Part shown: piece by piece, positions 1 through 6,791 of the stretch
Position numbering within the stretch: the stretch's first letter is position 1
Layout: the number at the start of each line of letters is the position of its first letter
Source of the DNA: Candidatus Saccharibacteria bacterium UBA949
GTDB taxonomy: Bacteria; Patescibacteriota; Saccharimonadia; Saccharimonadales; Saccharimonadaceae
Direction of reading: 5' to 3'
NCBI GenBank assembly: GCA_002293245.1
Contig: DBCV01000039.1
Coordinates: forward strand, 255-13,516
DNA length: 13,262 nucleotides
Notes under the pieces: model-generated
The model's input: only the letters and a program-made list of their open reading frames with translations
Databases searched by the model: none
What the model was told of the DNA's origin: nothing
Position numbers and translations under genes: made by a program

Positions 1-369
1 GCATGCCCCGCCGCAGCCGCTCTCTCCCATGTCGCCGGTGATCATGAAGCTCAACACCTGGTTCACCTGGCGTATCATATCGGCAAATTCCGCCCGTGCA
101 TGGGTCATGCGCTGAATCAGTTCCAGCTCATTCAGCGTATCCTCCAGCATCTCCATGGCTTGGCTGTGCTCGGCCAGGGCGGCATGATCCGGCTGCTCAG
201 CGCTAAGCTGCTCCTCCACCAGTGCCTTGCGGCTGAGGAACTCGCTGACCAGTTCCGCCGCGTGGCTGTCCGCCGTGACGGCTTCCTCCGCCTCCCGCAT
301 GTTGCGGAACTCCAGGGATTGTTGAATGGCCTCGCCCAAGGCGGAGGCCCGTTGGAATACTTCTTGCAT
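1..369 (-). CDS. YlbF-family (DUF964-like) protein, 3' end cut by window edge
   Basis: Not an annotated-length frame, because it runs off the window, but 123 codons are open from an ATG at 369. The product begins MQEVFQRASALGEAIQQS and is almost entirely helical and charged. It contains the FxxRKALVEEQL and NQVLSFMITGD segments typical of the YlbF/YmcA small-protein family and ends, so far, in a Gly/Cys-rich stretch (GESGCGGAC). Several clostridial members have such a cysteine-rich tail. In Bacillus, YlbF and YmcA work with YaaT in a complex that affects RNase Y-dependent RNA processing; whether this member does so is unknown. A good ribosome binding site (AAGGAG, 6 nt spacing) decides the start. 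It follows the miaB-like tail by 25 bp on the same strand, a gene order I associate with Clostridia. GC content is clearly higher than in the rest of the window, so this segment probably does not belong to the same genome. Confidence 0.72.
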   Translation of the reverse strand, partial: MQEVFQRASALGEAIQQSLEFRNMREAEEAVTADSHAAELVSEFLSRKALVEEQLSAEQPDHAALAEHSQAMEMLEDTLNELELIQRMTHARAEFADMIRQVNQVLSFMITGDMGESGCGGAC

Positions 370-394
370 GGCTGACTCCTTTATCGTTTGATGA

Positions 395-652
395 TTATTC
401 TACCATGGTTCCCCGCAAGGTGGTTTCCGCCGCGGAATCGATGCGTACCGATACGATGCGCCCGATCAGCTCCGGGCCGCCGGGGAAGTTGACGGTGATG
501 CCCTGGGGGGTCTTGCCCGCCACCTTCGCCTGGTCCCTTTTGGATTTTTCCTCCACCAACACGGATTGCACCCCGCCCACATAGGCGGCGATGCGCTCCG
601 CCGTGATGCGCCGCTGGAGGGCGATGAGTTGCTCGATGCGGGCTTGTTCCTT
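395..652 (-). pseudogene. miaB: C-terminal TRAM-domain fragment of MiaB (tRNA ms2i6A methylthiotransferase), fused in frame to the helicase
   Basis: Residues ~1065-1149 of the 395-3844 frame do not look like helicase or nuclease. They match the end of MiaB: LIALQRRITAERIAAYVG (the linker after the radical-SAM domain), then a TRAM domain with VLVEEKSKRD, AGKTPQGITVNFPG, PELIGRIVSVRI and TLRGTMVE. MiaB adds the methylthio group of ms2i6A at position 37 of tRNAs. The radical-SAM and N-terminal 4Fe-4S domains are absent, so the fragment cannot be active alone. It is GC-rich and sits 25 bp before a YlbF-family gene on the same strand, so this and 1-369 look like one clostridial fragment. I read it as the tail of a complete miaB elsewhere, joined here by a chimeric assembly. 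A real fusion is less likely. Confidence 0.82.
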
Positions 653-3600
653 GGAGTCGAAGTCGATGGTGAGGCCGGGGGAAAGCTGGCCGTTTTCGTC
701 CGGGTCGATGAACTCGAGGCGTGCGGAGTTGGCTTTGTAGCCACGGAATTTCGAGGACCTTTCCAATAAGAGTCTGTAGATGTAGAGTTGGGTTTGATAC
801 TTGTGTAGGGTGGCGTCAGATTTGCTCCACTTGGCGTGGGGTTTGCCAGTTTTGAAGTCAACTATCGTGATGGTTTTGGCTTGTTTGTTGATTTCGATGC
901 GGTCTATCTTGCCGCCGAGTAGGATATTGTTGGTTAGGACGGCGACTTCGTTGGCGTGGAAGTTGATTTCACTTTGGAATAGGCCGGAGGTCAGGACCTG
1001 GGCTTTGCTGCTGAGAAATGCGGGCAGGGCTTGGGCGCCGCGCTGGACCAATAGTTGGATTTCGGCCGGTGAGAGGCGGGAACGTTCGATGCGCTCGCGG
1101 AAAACTTGGATGGTAGTTGCTATTTCTGGAGCGCTGCCTGTACGGGCGAAAGCCTTCTGGTGGTGGTCCAGCGCGGCGTGGATGGCGTCGCCGTATATTC
1201 CGGCCGATGAGTCCTCGGACGGGAAACGGAGGATGGTATTTTGGTAGAAAGCTAGCGGTCCGCCGTAGCGAACATCCAAAAACGAGTTGACGTGGGAAGC
1301 GTTGATGACGTAGGTTTGGAGTCGCTCGGCCAAAAGTGTTTGCATTGGTGGCGATTCGGGAAGGTGTTTATCGAACCAGGTGGGCTCCAGGAGTGCGGTG
1401 TTGTTGTCCGTGACTACCGCGTCTTTTTGCATAATATCTGCGTACTTATCCGGCAGCATGAAAGATCGGAATGTGATGGTTCCGGGTGTTTCTTCGGTTT
1501 CGCGTTCGTCCAAGAATTCGAGGCGGGAGGTTTTTTTGCCAGAAAAATCATCGGTTGAGCTCGATAGATACAGGTTGCTTTTGGCGCGGGTGATGGCAAC
1601 GAATAATAAGCGCAGTTTGTCTTCGCGTTTGTCGCCGACGGTACGGACTTGTCGGAGATTTGCGGGTAAGTTAATCTTGTTCACTTGGTTTTTGGCTTTG
1701 TTCCAGGTTGCGTCGTTGACTGAGAGCAGGAAGACATGCTTAAACTCTAGGCCTTTGGCGCCGTAAGCGGTAAGCAGGTTGATGCTGGCGCCGGACTCCT
1801 TATACGGGCTAGTATCGATCGCCTTGATGCCCGCCAGGCTACAGCTAGTGGCGTAATCCACTAAGTCGCCAATATGTAAGTTTGCTGACTCATGCGAGTC
1901 GGATTCGGTGTGGTTGTTGCGCTTGTAGTCGTGTAGTTTTTCGCGCAAAACGGACAGGTGGGATAGGGTTAAGTAGAGTTCGCCTGCTGGCTGTTCCAGA
2001 TAGTGTTTTTTGAATGGCTCGGAGTTGATGATCTTGTCCAGCATGCTTTCCAGTGATTCTTGATTGGTTTTTAGGGCGAGATCAAGGATGAATCTGGCGG
2101 CAGTCTGTATGCTAGCCGATCCATTTTCGGTAGCATATTCTGCCCAAGATTGCTTTTTGAGATGGCTGCCCCAGGATACGCGCCAGATATCGGTAGGATT
2201 GATATTGAAGACGTCTAAACTCAGCACTTCTGGCCAGAAGATGTCGGCGTTTTGGCCATTAGCCAGTGCGTGTAATAGTCTGGCGAGGGCTAGCAGGTCC
2301 AGAACAGGTTTGCTCTCCAGGATATTTTCGCGTTTTTCGTAAGATACGGCGACCCTGGCTCGGTGCAAAAATGGCAAAAGCGCCTCGAGGAATTTGTGCT
2401 TTGGAGCCATGACCGCAATTTCCCTCGGGTCTTCTCCGGATTTGATTAGGGCGGCGATTTTTTCGGCAACCCAATCGTTTTCGGCGGCTGGAGTTAGGAG
2501 GTCGATGCGGGTAATGCTGGGTTCGGCAGGTTCGTTTTCGGCAGTTAAGGTTTTTTCGATATCGTCGAATGAATCGGAAAAGCGGTCGCTAACTTGATTG
2601 ATGATGTTGCTGGCAAAGGCTAGAATGTCCGATGCTGAACGATAGTTTTTGGTTAAGTTGATGATTTTTACGTCACGGTATCGTTTATAAAAATCTAGCA
2701 GGTTGGACGAAACTGCGCCTTGGAATGCGTAGATGGCTTGGTCATCGTCGCCCACGGCCAGGACGTTGGGGCGACCTTCGGATGCTGGGTTGTTGGTGAG
2801 GAGTTCGACGATTTTGTCTTGAGCTGGGTTGGTGTCTTGGAATTCGTCAAGCAAGATATATTGGTACTTTTCTTGCAGAGTGTAGCGCAGGTCGTCGTTT
2901 GCTGCCAGGACTTCTGCCGAAAGAGCAATCATGTCGTCGTAATCATAGAGACCTTGTTCGGCGAGTTGTGCGCTGTATTTTTCTAGAATGTCTGCCAGGC
3001 TCTCCATTTTTTTGTTTGCCGATTCAATTTTGAGAATGAAGTTGTTGCCGAGGTCTTTTTCGAGGTTTTCGGTTTTCCAGCGAGTGAGCTCGGTTGATCG
3101 CTCCATTTCCTCGGCCTTGAGGTAGGCTTTTTTGAGACTGTCTAGGAAGACTTTAGCGGCGGGTTGGATTTCGTATTTTTGCAGTTCGGACGTGCTGGCT
3201 TTATCGTCCGCTGCTTTTTTCAACGCGACCATGATCTGGCTGTATAGCACTTTGGCTTTGGCGAAGGTGCCGGGCGAGCGATTGGCGAATGGTGCGAATG
3301 CAGATTGGACTTTTTTGTTAATAGTCTCGGCCATCTGGCGATTGTGTTTTACGATGATGCGCAAAGCCTCGGGAGTAAGCAGGGCGCGCTTGACTTCGGA
3401 AATGGTCGAGATGATGTCGGAGGCTTTGGCGTTTTTGAGGATGTTGCCGTAGGGCAGTTCTTTTTGGATGCTAGTAATAATTTTGTGTTGCCAAAGTTCG
3501 TCAACTGCTGAGTTAAAAATGCGAGTGGTTAAGTAGTCGTTGCTTTCGGCGATAATTTGGCTGCCGAAACCGTGGTAGGTGTTGATATTGATATGGTAGC

Positions 3601-3844
3601 TGGCGGGGCCAATAAATTTGTTGAGTCGATCGCGCATGTTACTGGCGCCGGCCTCGGTGAAGGTCAGACATAGGATGTTTTCCGGCGCGGCGTCAGTTTT
3701 CTGCAAGATGTTTGCGACGCGTGCGCTAAGTAGCTGCGTTTTGCCTGTGCCGGGGCCGGCGATCACCAAAACCGGTCCGTCGATTGTTTCTACGGCTTGT
3801 TTTTGTTCGGGGTTGAGTTTTTTTAATACGTCCTCCAGATTCAT
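395..3844 (-). CDS. UvrD/PcrA-like helicase with C-terminal PDDEXK nuclease; last ~80 residues are a foreign MiaB tail
   Basis: A superfamily 1A DNA helicase that would unwind DNA 3'-5' using ATP in repair or recombination. All helicase motifs are visible: Q motif LNPEQKQAV (10-18), Walker A GPGTGKT (30-36), Ia LTFTEAGA (60-67), II LLDEFQDTN (331-339), III VGDDDQAIYAFQGA (364-377), IV NYRS (400-403), V LLTAYGAKGLEF (690-701), VI LLFVAITRAK (746-755). A RecB/Cas4-like nuclease follows, with the helix YGDAIHAAL (H889), GGKIDRI (D981), IVDFKTG (D996, K998) and YQTQLY (Q1017, Y1021). This architecture is common in CPR helicases and resembles AddA/AdnA-like enzymes. From about residue 1065 on, the chain is a MiaB TRAM tail (see separate entries), so the native C-terminus is missing. 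The ATG at 3844 has no ribosome binding site, and a -10 box lies 6 nt upstream, suggesting a leaderless mRNA. Confidence 0.9.
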   Translation of the reverse strand: MNLEDVLKKLNPEQKQAVETIDGPVLVIAGPGTGKTQLLSARVANILQKTDAAPENILCLTFTEAGASNMRDRLNKFIGPASYHININTYHGFGSQIIAESNDYLTTRIFNSAVDELWQHKIITSIQKELPYGNILKNAKASDIISTISEVKRALLTPEALRIIVKHNRQMAETINKKVQSAFAPFANRSPGTFAKAKVLYSQIMVALKKAADDKASTSELQKYEIQPAAKVFLDSLKKAYLKAEEMERSTELTRWKTENLEKDLGNNFILKIESANKKMESLADILEKYSAQLAEQGLYDYDDMIALSAEVLAANDDLRYTLQEKYQYILLDEFQDTNPAQDKIVELLTNNPASEGRPNVLAVGDDDQAIYAFQGAVSSNLLDFYKRYRDVKIINLTKNYRSASDILAFASNIINQVSDRFSDSFDDIEKTLTAENEPAEPSITRIDLLTPAAENDWVAEKIAALIKSGEDPREIAVMAPKHKFLEALLPFLHRARVAVSYEKRENILESKPVLDLLALARLLHALANGQNADIFWPEVLSLDVFNINPTDIWRVSWGSHLKKQSWAEYATENGSASIQTAARFILDLALKTNQESLESMLDKIINSEPFKKHYLEQPAGELYLTLSHLSVLREKLHDYKRNNHTESDSHESANLHIGDLVDYATSCSLAGIKAIDTSPYKESGASINLLTAYGAKGLEFKHVFLLSVNDATWNKAKNQVNKINLPANLRQVRTVGDKREDKLRLLFVAITRAKSNLYLSSSTDDFSGKKTSRLEFLDERETEETPGTITFRSFMLPDKYADIMQKDAVVTDNNTALLEPTWFDKHLPESPPMQTLLAERLQTYVINASHVNSFLDVRYGGPLAFYQNTILRFPSEDSSAGIYGDAIHAALDHHQKAFARTGSAPEIATTIQVFRERIERSRLSPAEIQLLVQRGAQALPAFLSSKAQVLTSGLFQSEINFHANEVAVLTNNILLGGKIDRIEINKQAKTITIVDFKTGKPHAKWSKSDATLHKYQTQLYIYRLLLERSSKFRGYKANSARLEFIDPDENGQLSPGLTIDFDSKEQARIEQLIALQRRITAERIAAYVGGVQSVLVEEKSKRDQAKVAGKTPQGITVNFPGGPELIGRIVSVRIDSAAETTLRGTMVE
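600..670. other. Probable chimeric junction between two genomes
   Basis: Within this stretch the encoded protein changes from helicase/nuclease sequence (LSPGLTIDFDSKEQ, still nuclease-like) to MiaB linker sequence (LIALQRRITAER). GC content rises sharply on the low-coordinate side. The shared string around EQARIEQLI would be plausible in both parents, so a short homology could have driven a mis-join. The exact base cannot be fixed by eye. Confidence 0.7.
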
Positions 3845-3850
3845 GTAGGT

Positions 3851-3879
3851 ATTGTATCAGAGTTTCTGCTGCTTGGCCA
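3851..3879 (-). promoter_or_regulatory. Putative extended -10 promoter of the helicase gene (leaderless)
   Basis: On the minus strand TGATACAAT (extended -10; hexamer TACAAT at 3851-3856) lies only 6 nt before the helicase ATG. A weak -35 (TGGCCA, 4/6 to consensus, 3874-3879) is 17 nt away. Transcription would start at about the A of the ATG. No Shine-Dalgarno sequence is present, in keeping with a leaderless message. Confidence 0.5.
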
Positions 3880-3921
3880 CTCGGTCTGTCCTGCCTGCAC
3901 TTTTTCTTCATCCCTGAAATC

Positions 3922-3948
3922 AAAAAAGTGAGTGTCGGCCGACCACTC
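3922..3948 (-). terminator. Possible intrinsic terminator after the Nudix gene
   Basis: Reading the minus strand just after the Nudix stop codon there is a 5-bp stem GAGTG/CACTC (3944-3948 with 3930-3934). Its 9-nt loop is itself GC-rich and partly self-complementary, and a run of six T follows two bases later (3922-3927). The stem is short, so this is a modest candidate, but its position is right. Confidence 0.35.
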
Positions 3949-3950
3949 GG

Positions 3951-4664
3951 CTAGAATTCGCCCTCTTCGTATTCATCGACATTTTCTACGAAACCTATAT
4001 TGCCGTCGGCGGCGTTCATTTTTCTGTCCCAACCTTTGAAAACTTTTGGGTTTTTCAAAACTGTTTCGCGGTCCATCCAAAAATTGCGGCCGCCTTCGAA
4101 GTTTTCGGTGAGTTGTCCGGAAAACTTTTTGCAATACATCATGTGGAAAATCTTGTCCTCAATGATCTCACCGGTAGATTTATTCTTGACGAGCTCATGC
4201 AATATGCCGCGGTGTTCCCAGCTTTCAACCTTTGTGGTAAAGCCGGTTTCTTCTTCTGTTTCGCGGACGGCGGTTTCGGCGATTTTTTCACCCCAACGGA
4301 TCTTGCCGGTGTAGAAGCCCCAATAGCCATAGTATGGGTTTTTGAGGCGTTCCTGGATCAAATATAGGTCTGACTGTTCGTTGTAGAGGATGCAGATACA
4401 TGCTGATTTGGGTTGGCGTTCGATAACGCCGGTATCAGTGTCTAATTTGTTGGCATATTCTTTGCCTTTGACCGAGAGCGTGTAGTTGCCGTTTTGACGC
4501 TTGACGATGTAACCGAGTTCGGCTAGGCGCTTGATATGAAATTTAGCGTGATCGCCTTCGAGCTCGCTGGCTTCGACTAGTTTTGCGAAGTTTGCATCCG
4601 GTAGGAATAATAACTCTCTTAAAATCTTGGTTTGGGCTTCGTGTATTTTCGCTTCGTGGGTCAT
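3951..4664 (-). CDS. Winged-helix plus Nudix hydrolase domain protein
   Basis: A 237-residue two-domain protein. Residues ~10-75 form a winged helix-turn-helix of ArsR/TrmB-like type (TKILRELLFL, a recognition-helix region ending HIKRLAELGYIVKR, then a wing NGNYTLSVKGKEY). Residues ~85-215 are a Nudix domain with a complete Nudix box from G120 to F142: G120, E126, R134-E135, E138-E139, G141. Nudix enzymes hydrolyse nucleoside diphosphates linked to another group; the substrate cannot be read from sequence. The domain order (DNA-binding first) is the reverse of NrtR, where the Nudix-like domain is N-terminal. With an intact Nudix box it could be an enzyme, a ligand-sensing regulator, or both. 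The start is fixed by AGGAG 6 nt upstream, with a TATAAT box 19 nt upstream. It stands alone, divergent from the gene at 4894. Confidence 0.88.
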   Translation of the reverse strand: MTHEAKIHEAQTKILRELLFLPDANFAKLVEASELEGDHAKFHIKRLAELGYIVKRQNGNYTLSVKGKEYANKLDTDTGVIERQPKSACICILYNEQSDLYLIQERLKNPYYGYWGFYTGKIRWGEKIAETAVRETEEETGFTTKVESWEHRGILHELVKNKSTGEIIEDKIFHMMYCKKFSGQLTENFEGGRNFWMDRETVLKNPKVFKGWDRKMNAADGNIGFVENVDEYEEGEF

Positions 4665-4683
4665 TTTGTACTCCTGTTTATAT

Positions 4684-4689
4684 ATTATA
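4684..4689 (-). promoter_or_regulatory. -10 box of the wHTH-Nudix gene
   Basis: A perfect TATAAT on the minus strand lies 19 nt before the ATG, which leaves room for a ~12-nt leader that still holds the AGGAG ribosome binding site (4671-4675). No convincing -35 hexamer is seen at 16-18 nt. Confidence 0.5.
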
Positions 4690-4777
4690 CTCTAAGACTA
4701 CGCTGGGCTGGTGGCAAAGTCTAGGGAAGCGGACTTCCGGAAGCGTTCTAGCGTTTTACAGATGAGATTGGTGCGGT

Positions 4778-4789
4778 TTTTGTACAAAA
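4778..4789. other. Perfect 12-bp palindrome in the divergent intergenic region
   Basis: TTTTGTACAAAA reads the same on both strands and extends to a hyphenated repeat GGTTTT-N5-AAAACC (4775-4791). It lies in the 229-bp gap between the divergent genes starting at 4664 and 4894, about 110 bp from each. A second short palindrome, CTTCCGGAAG, is at 4734-4743. Either could be a protein-binding site, for example for the neighbouring winged-helix protein, but this is only positional inference. I see no other gene in this gap. Confidence 0.25.
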
Positions 4790-4854
4790 CCTTACCCTAA
4801 CAGGGGTGGATGACGAGGAAAACCGGAAGTGCAGGGTTGGGGATGGCAGGTTGT

Positions 4855-4883
4855 TTGCATATTTTTTGGTAGTTAGATATAAT
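4855..4883 (+). promoter_or_regulatory. Putative promoter of the 4894 gene (near-leaderless)
   Basis: TTGCAT (4855-4860), a 17-nt spacer and a perfect TATAAT (4878-4883). The -10 box ends 10 nt before the ATG, giving a predicted leader of only ~3 nt. There is no Shine-Dalgarno sequence. Confidence 0.55.
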
Positions 4884-4893
4884 ACGAACCAAG

Positions 4894-5373
4894 ATGGATG
4901 ACATCAGAGCGGATATAGATTTGGAGGAGTTGCTGGCCCAGAGGTTTGGGTTTAAGGGGGCGGTTGCGCGGGTGTTGCTGAGGCAGGCACCGGTGGGGAA
5001 TAATGAATTGGCGACGTTGTTTTTTGACAAGCAAAAGAACCTGATGGTGTTTATTGAATCGAGCGCGAAACTGAAACTGGGTGATGTGCGGAAGATTCTG
5101 GGGCGGATGAATATAAAGCCGTTGGCTTACGCCCCACCGCGCGGGAAACCGCGATATTTTGACGAGGTGGCGCGGCGGAAGTTTTCGGCGATGTTTCCGG
5201 GCAAGCGGTTTAATAGTGGCGAGGATTTATTCTACTACAGAACTTTAGTGCCGTATAGCCCAGCACTGGTCTATGTTGCGGAGATTAAGGACGGTTTTAT
5301 CAAGACTTATGATGCGAGTGCATATGGGTCGTGGCGGCTCGCTGGGCGGATTGAGTATAAGCGCTCGGCCTAG
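4894..5373 (+). CDS. Conserved-looking hypothetical protein, 159 aa
   Basis: I do not recognise the family. The protein is soluble-looking, with no signal peptide or membrane segment. It opens with an acidic helix (MDDIRADIDLEELLAQRF), then a predicted alpha/beta region in which LMVFIESSAKLKLGDVRKILG resembles the beta-strand-plus-helix pattern of aminoacyl-tRNA deacylases such as YbaK. That resemblance is too weak to assign a function. Later come a basic/proline loop (YAPPRGKPRYFDEVARRKF), a tyrosine-rich segment (LFYYRTLVPYSPALVYVAEI) and a final strand ending RIEYKRSA. Codon use and composition fit the neighbours. The start is supported by a TATAAT box 10 nt upstream. Its stop overlaps the convergent methyltransferase stop by 4 bp (CTAG), and no terminator is seen between them. 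Confidence 0.75.
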   Translation: MDDIRADIDLEELLAQRFGFKGAVARVLLRQAPVGNNELATLFFDKQKNLMVFIESSAKLKLGDVRKILGRMNIKPLAYAPPRGKPRYFDEVARRKFSAMFPGKRFNSGEDLFYYRTLVPYSPALVYVAEIKDGFIKTYDASAYGSWRLAGRIEYKRSA

Positions 5374-6791
5374 ATTCTTTCGAGTACGACTAAGTTTTCG
5401 ATATGAGGGGTCTTGGGAAAGAAGTTGAAGGTTTGCATTGCGGTGATTTTGTACTTTGCCAGCAGGAGTTGGACGTCGCGGGCTTGGGTGGCGGGGTTGC
5501 AACTAAGGTAGATGATGGTTGGAGGATGGATTTCGAGTAATTTGGCGGTGAGGTCTTTGTGCAGGCCGGCTCGTGGTGGGTCCACGATGATAGTTGAATC
5601 GGGGGTGATGTATTCGAGGGCTTTTTCGGCTTCGGTGTGGACGGTTTTTATTTTTGAGTTTTTGAACCCGGCTGCGTTTTTCTGCATTTCGCGTACGGCA
5701 TTGCCGTTTACTTCGACAAGAGTTAGTTCTTTATTTGGTGCAACGGATAGGCCGATTGCGCCAACGCCACTATACAGGTCCAAAACTTTTTCGGTGTGGA
5801 TGTGTTTGGCGATTTCGGCGAGGGTTTTTTCGTAAACGGGCAGGTTGATTTGGAAGAAGCTGTCCACGCCGTAAGAAAAGGTATGGCCGAGAATGGTGTC
5901 GGTTAGTTCGAGCGGTGTGCCAACTAGTAGTTCGCTTTGAACGCTGGCGGGGCATTTCGGGTCCGAGTAAAAGACCTGCAAGGGGAGGGCGCCTGGGAGT
6001 TCGCCTACTGGAAATTCGTGGTTTTTGACGTAGAGTTGGGCTGCTGCTTGTTCATTTTGAGTGGCGCGAACTATCAGGGTTTTGAGGTCGCGGGCTTGGG
6101 CGCCGATACTCCGCAGCGATTCGAGGACTTGTTGAGCCAGTTTGCTGAGGGCGGGCATGCTTAGGCTTTCGTGTTCGATTGGGATTTTGTGGTGAGTACC
6201 GCGGGCGTAGAAGGCGAAATGCAGGCCAGTTTCGTCGCCGTAGAAGCTGTATTCCATTTTGTTGCGATAATGATAGGTTTGCGGCGCTGGGATATTTTCT
6301 CTCATCGCTCCTCGCTGAATGTTGTAATTATCACAACATTCAGCGGTGGCGGTTTCAGAACCCAGTCGCTCCGCTCCAGGAACCTGAACCCGCCCGTGAC
6401 TGTTGTGAGAATTACAACGCTCGGAGATGATTTGAGAAAATACCCCAGCGCCGCAATCAATCTTTTGCTGCCGAAAGCTTTCGCGGACGAGATTGATTTT
6501 TTGTTCTGCTTCGTAGTGGTCGTTCATTATTTGCCATGGGCTGGTGGAGAGGTAGCTGTCTGGGTCTTGTGGCGGCACGCGATTAGGGCTGGGTTTTATG
6601 ATGTTTGTTGCGATGCCTTCGACTAGGCTACTTTTGTTCTTGGTGGTTTGTATTTCTGCGGTTTCGCCGGGCAGTCCGCCCCAAATAAAGGTTTTTTTGC
6701 CGTTCGCGAGTCGCCCTATGGCTTGGCCGCCGGGTACTAGCTTTTCTAATTCGATAACTTCGGTTATTTGCGTGTGTTTATGCCTACTCAT
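5370..6791 (-). CDS. TrmA/RlmD (RumA)-family 23S rRNA or tRNA m5U methyltransferase with an in-frame palindromic insertion
   Basis: A 473-residue SAM-dependent RNA (uracil-C5) methyltransferase. An N-terminal TRAM-like domain (~8-62) is followed by RNKMEYSF (177-184), FFQIN (312-316), SAM motif I VLDLYSGVGAIGL (336-348), VDPPRAGL (403-410), YLSCNPATQARD with the catalytic Cys431, and FFPKTPHIE with the general base Glu465. The 4Fe-4S cysteines of E. coli RlmD are not present. I cannot tell whether U1939, U747 or tRNA U54 is the target. Residues ~112-171 are encoded by a long imperfect palindrome (see 6279-6456) and look foreign. I chose the ATG at 6791, which overlaps the permease stop by 8 bp, because homology-like sequence starts here. 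A longer frame to 6914 only repeats permease DNA in another frame. Probably the third gene of the ABC operon, translated by coupling; no clear ribosome binding site. Confidence 0.88.
   Translation of the reverse strand: MSRHKHTQITEVIELEKLVPGGQAIGRLANGKKTFIWGGLPGETAEIQTTKNKSSLVEGIATNIIKPSPNRVPPQDPDSYLSTSPWQIMNDHYEAEQKINLVRESFRQQKIDCGAGVFSQIISERCNSHNSHGRVQVPGAERLGSETATAECCDNYNIQRGAMRENIPAPQTYHYRNKMEYSFYGDETGLHFAFYARGTHHKIPIEHESLSMPALSKLAQQVLESLRSIGAQARDLKTLIVRATQNEQAAAQLYVKNHEFPVGELPGALPLQVFYSDPKCPASVQSELLVGTPLELTDTILGHTFSYGVDSFFQINLPVYEKTLAEIAKHIHTEKVLDLYSGVGAIGLSVAPNKELTLVEVNGNAVREMQKNAAGFKNSKIKTVHTEAEKALEYITPDSTIIVDPPRAGLHKDLTAKLLEIHPPTIIYLSCNPATQARDVQLLLAKYKITAMQTFNFFPKTPHIENLVVLERI
6279..6456. 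repeat. ~178-bp imperfect palindromic element inserted in frame in the methyltransferase gene
   Basis: The two halves are inverted copies of each other. The outer arms 6279-6301 and 6434-6456 match at 22 of 23 bases; the middle arms 6321-6338 and 6401-6418 match at 17 of 18; the inner arms 6348-6358 and 6384-6394 match at 10 of 11. Less similar spacers of slightly different length separate them. The centre is near 6368-6371. It leaves the reading frame open and adds ~59 residues (about D112-Q171) before the conserved YRNKMEYSF. Other frames across it are also largely open. The size, palindromy and in-frame position resemble Rickettsia palindromic elements. A MITE-like element or an old local inverted duplication are alternatives. 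Only one copy is present in this window, so mobility is not shown. Confidence 0.8.

Noticed and set aside
100..375. 91-residue frame on the + strand
   Set aside because: It is the antisense shadow of the YlbF-family frame. The minus-strand reading has a proper ribosome binding site and family-like sequence, whereas this one has neither.
395..3844. A genuine new helicase-TRAM fusion protein
   Set aside because: The TRAM part includes the MiaB-specific linker, is followed by a Clostridia-like neighbour gene and has different base composition. A chimeric join is simpler.
4894..5373. Calling the 159-residue protein a YbaK-type tRNA deacylase
   Set aside because: Only one strand-helix segment is reminiscent; the family's conserved lysine and glycine motifs cannot be located.
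6171..6626. 151-residue + strand frame crossing the palindromic element
   Set aside because: It is antisense to a well-supported enzyme gene and has no recognisable domain. Its openness is a by-product of the palindrome and of codon bias on the other strand.
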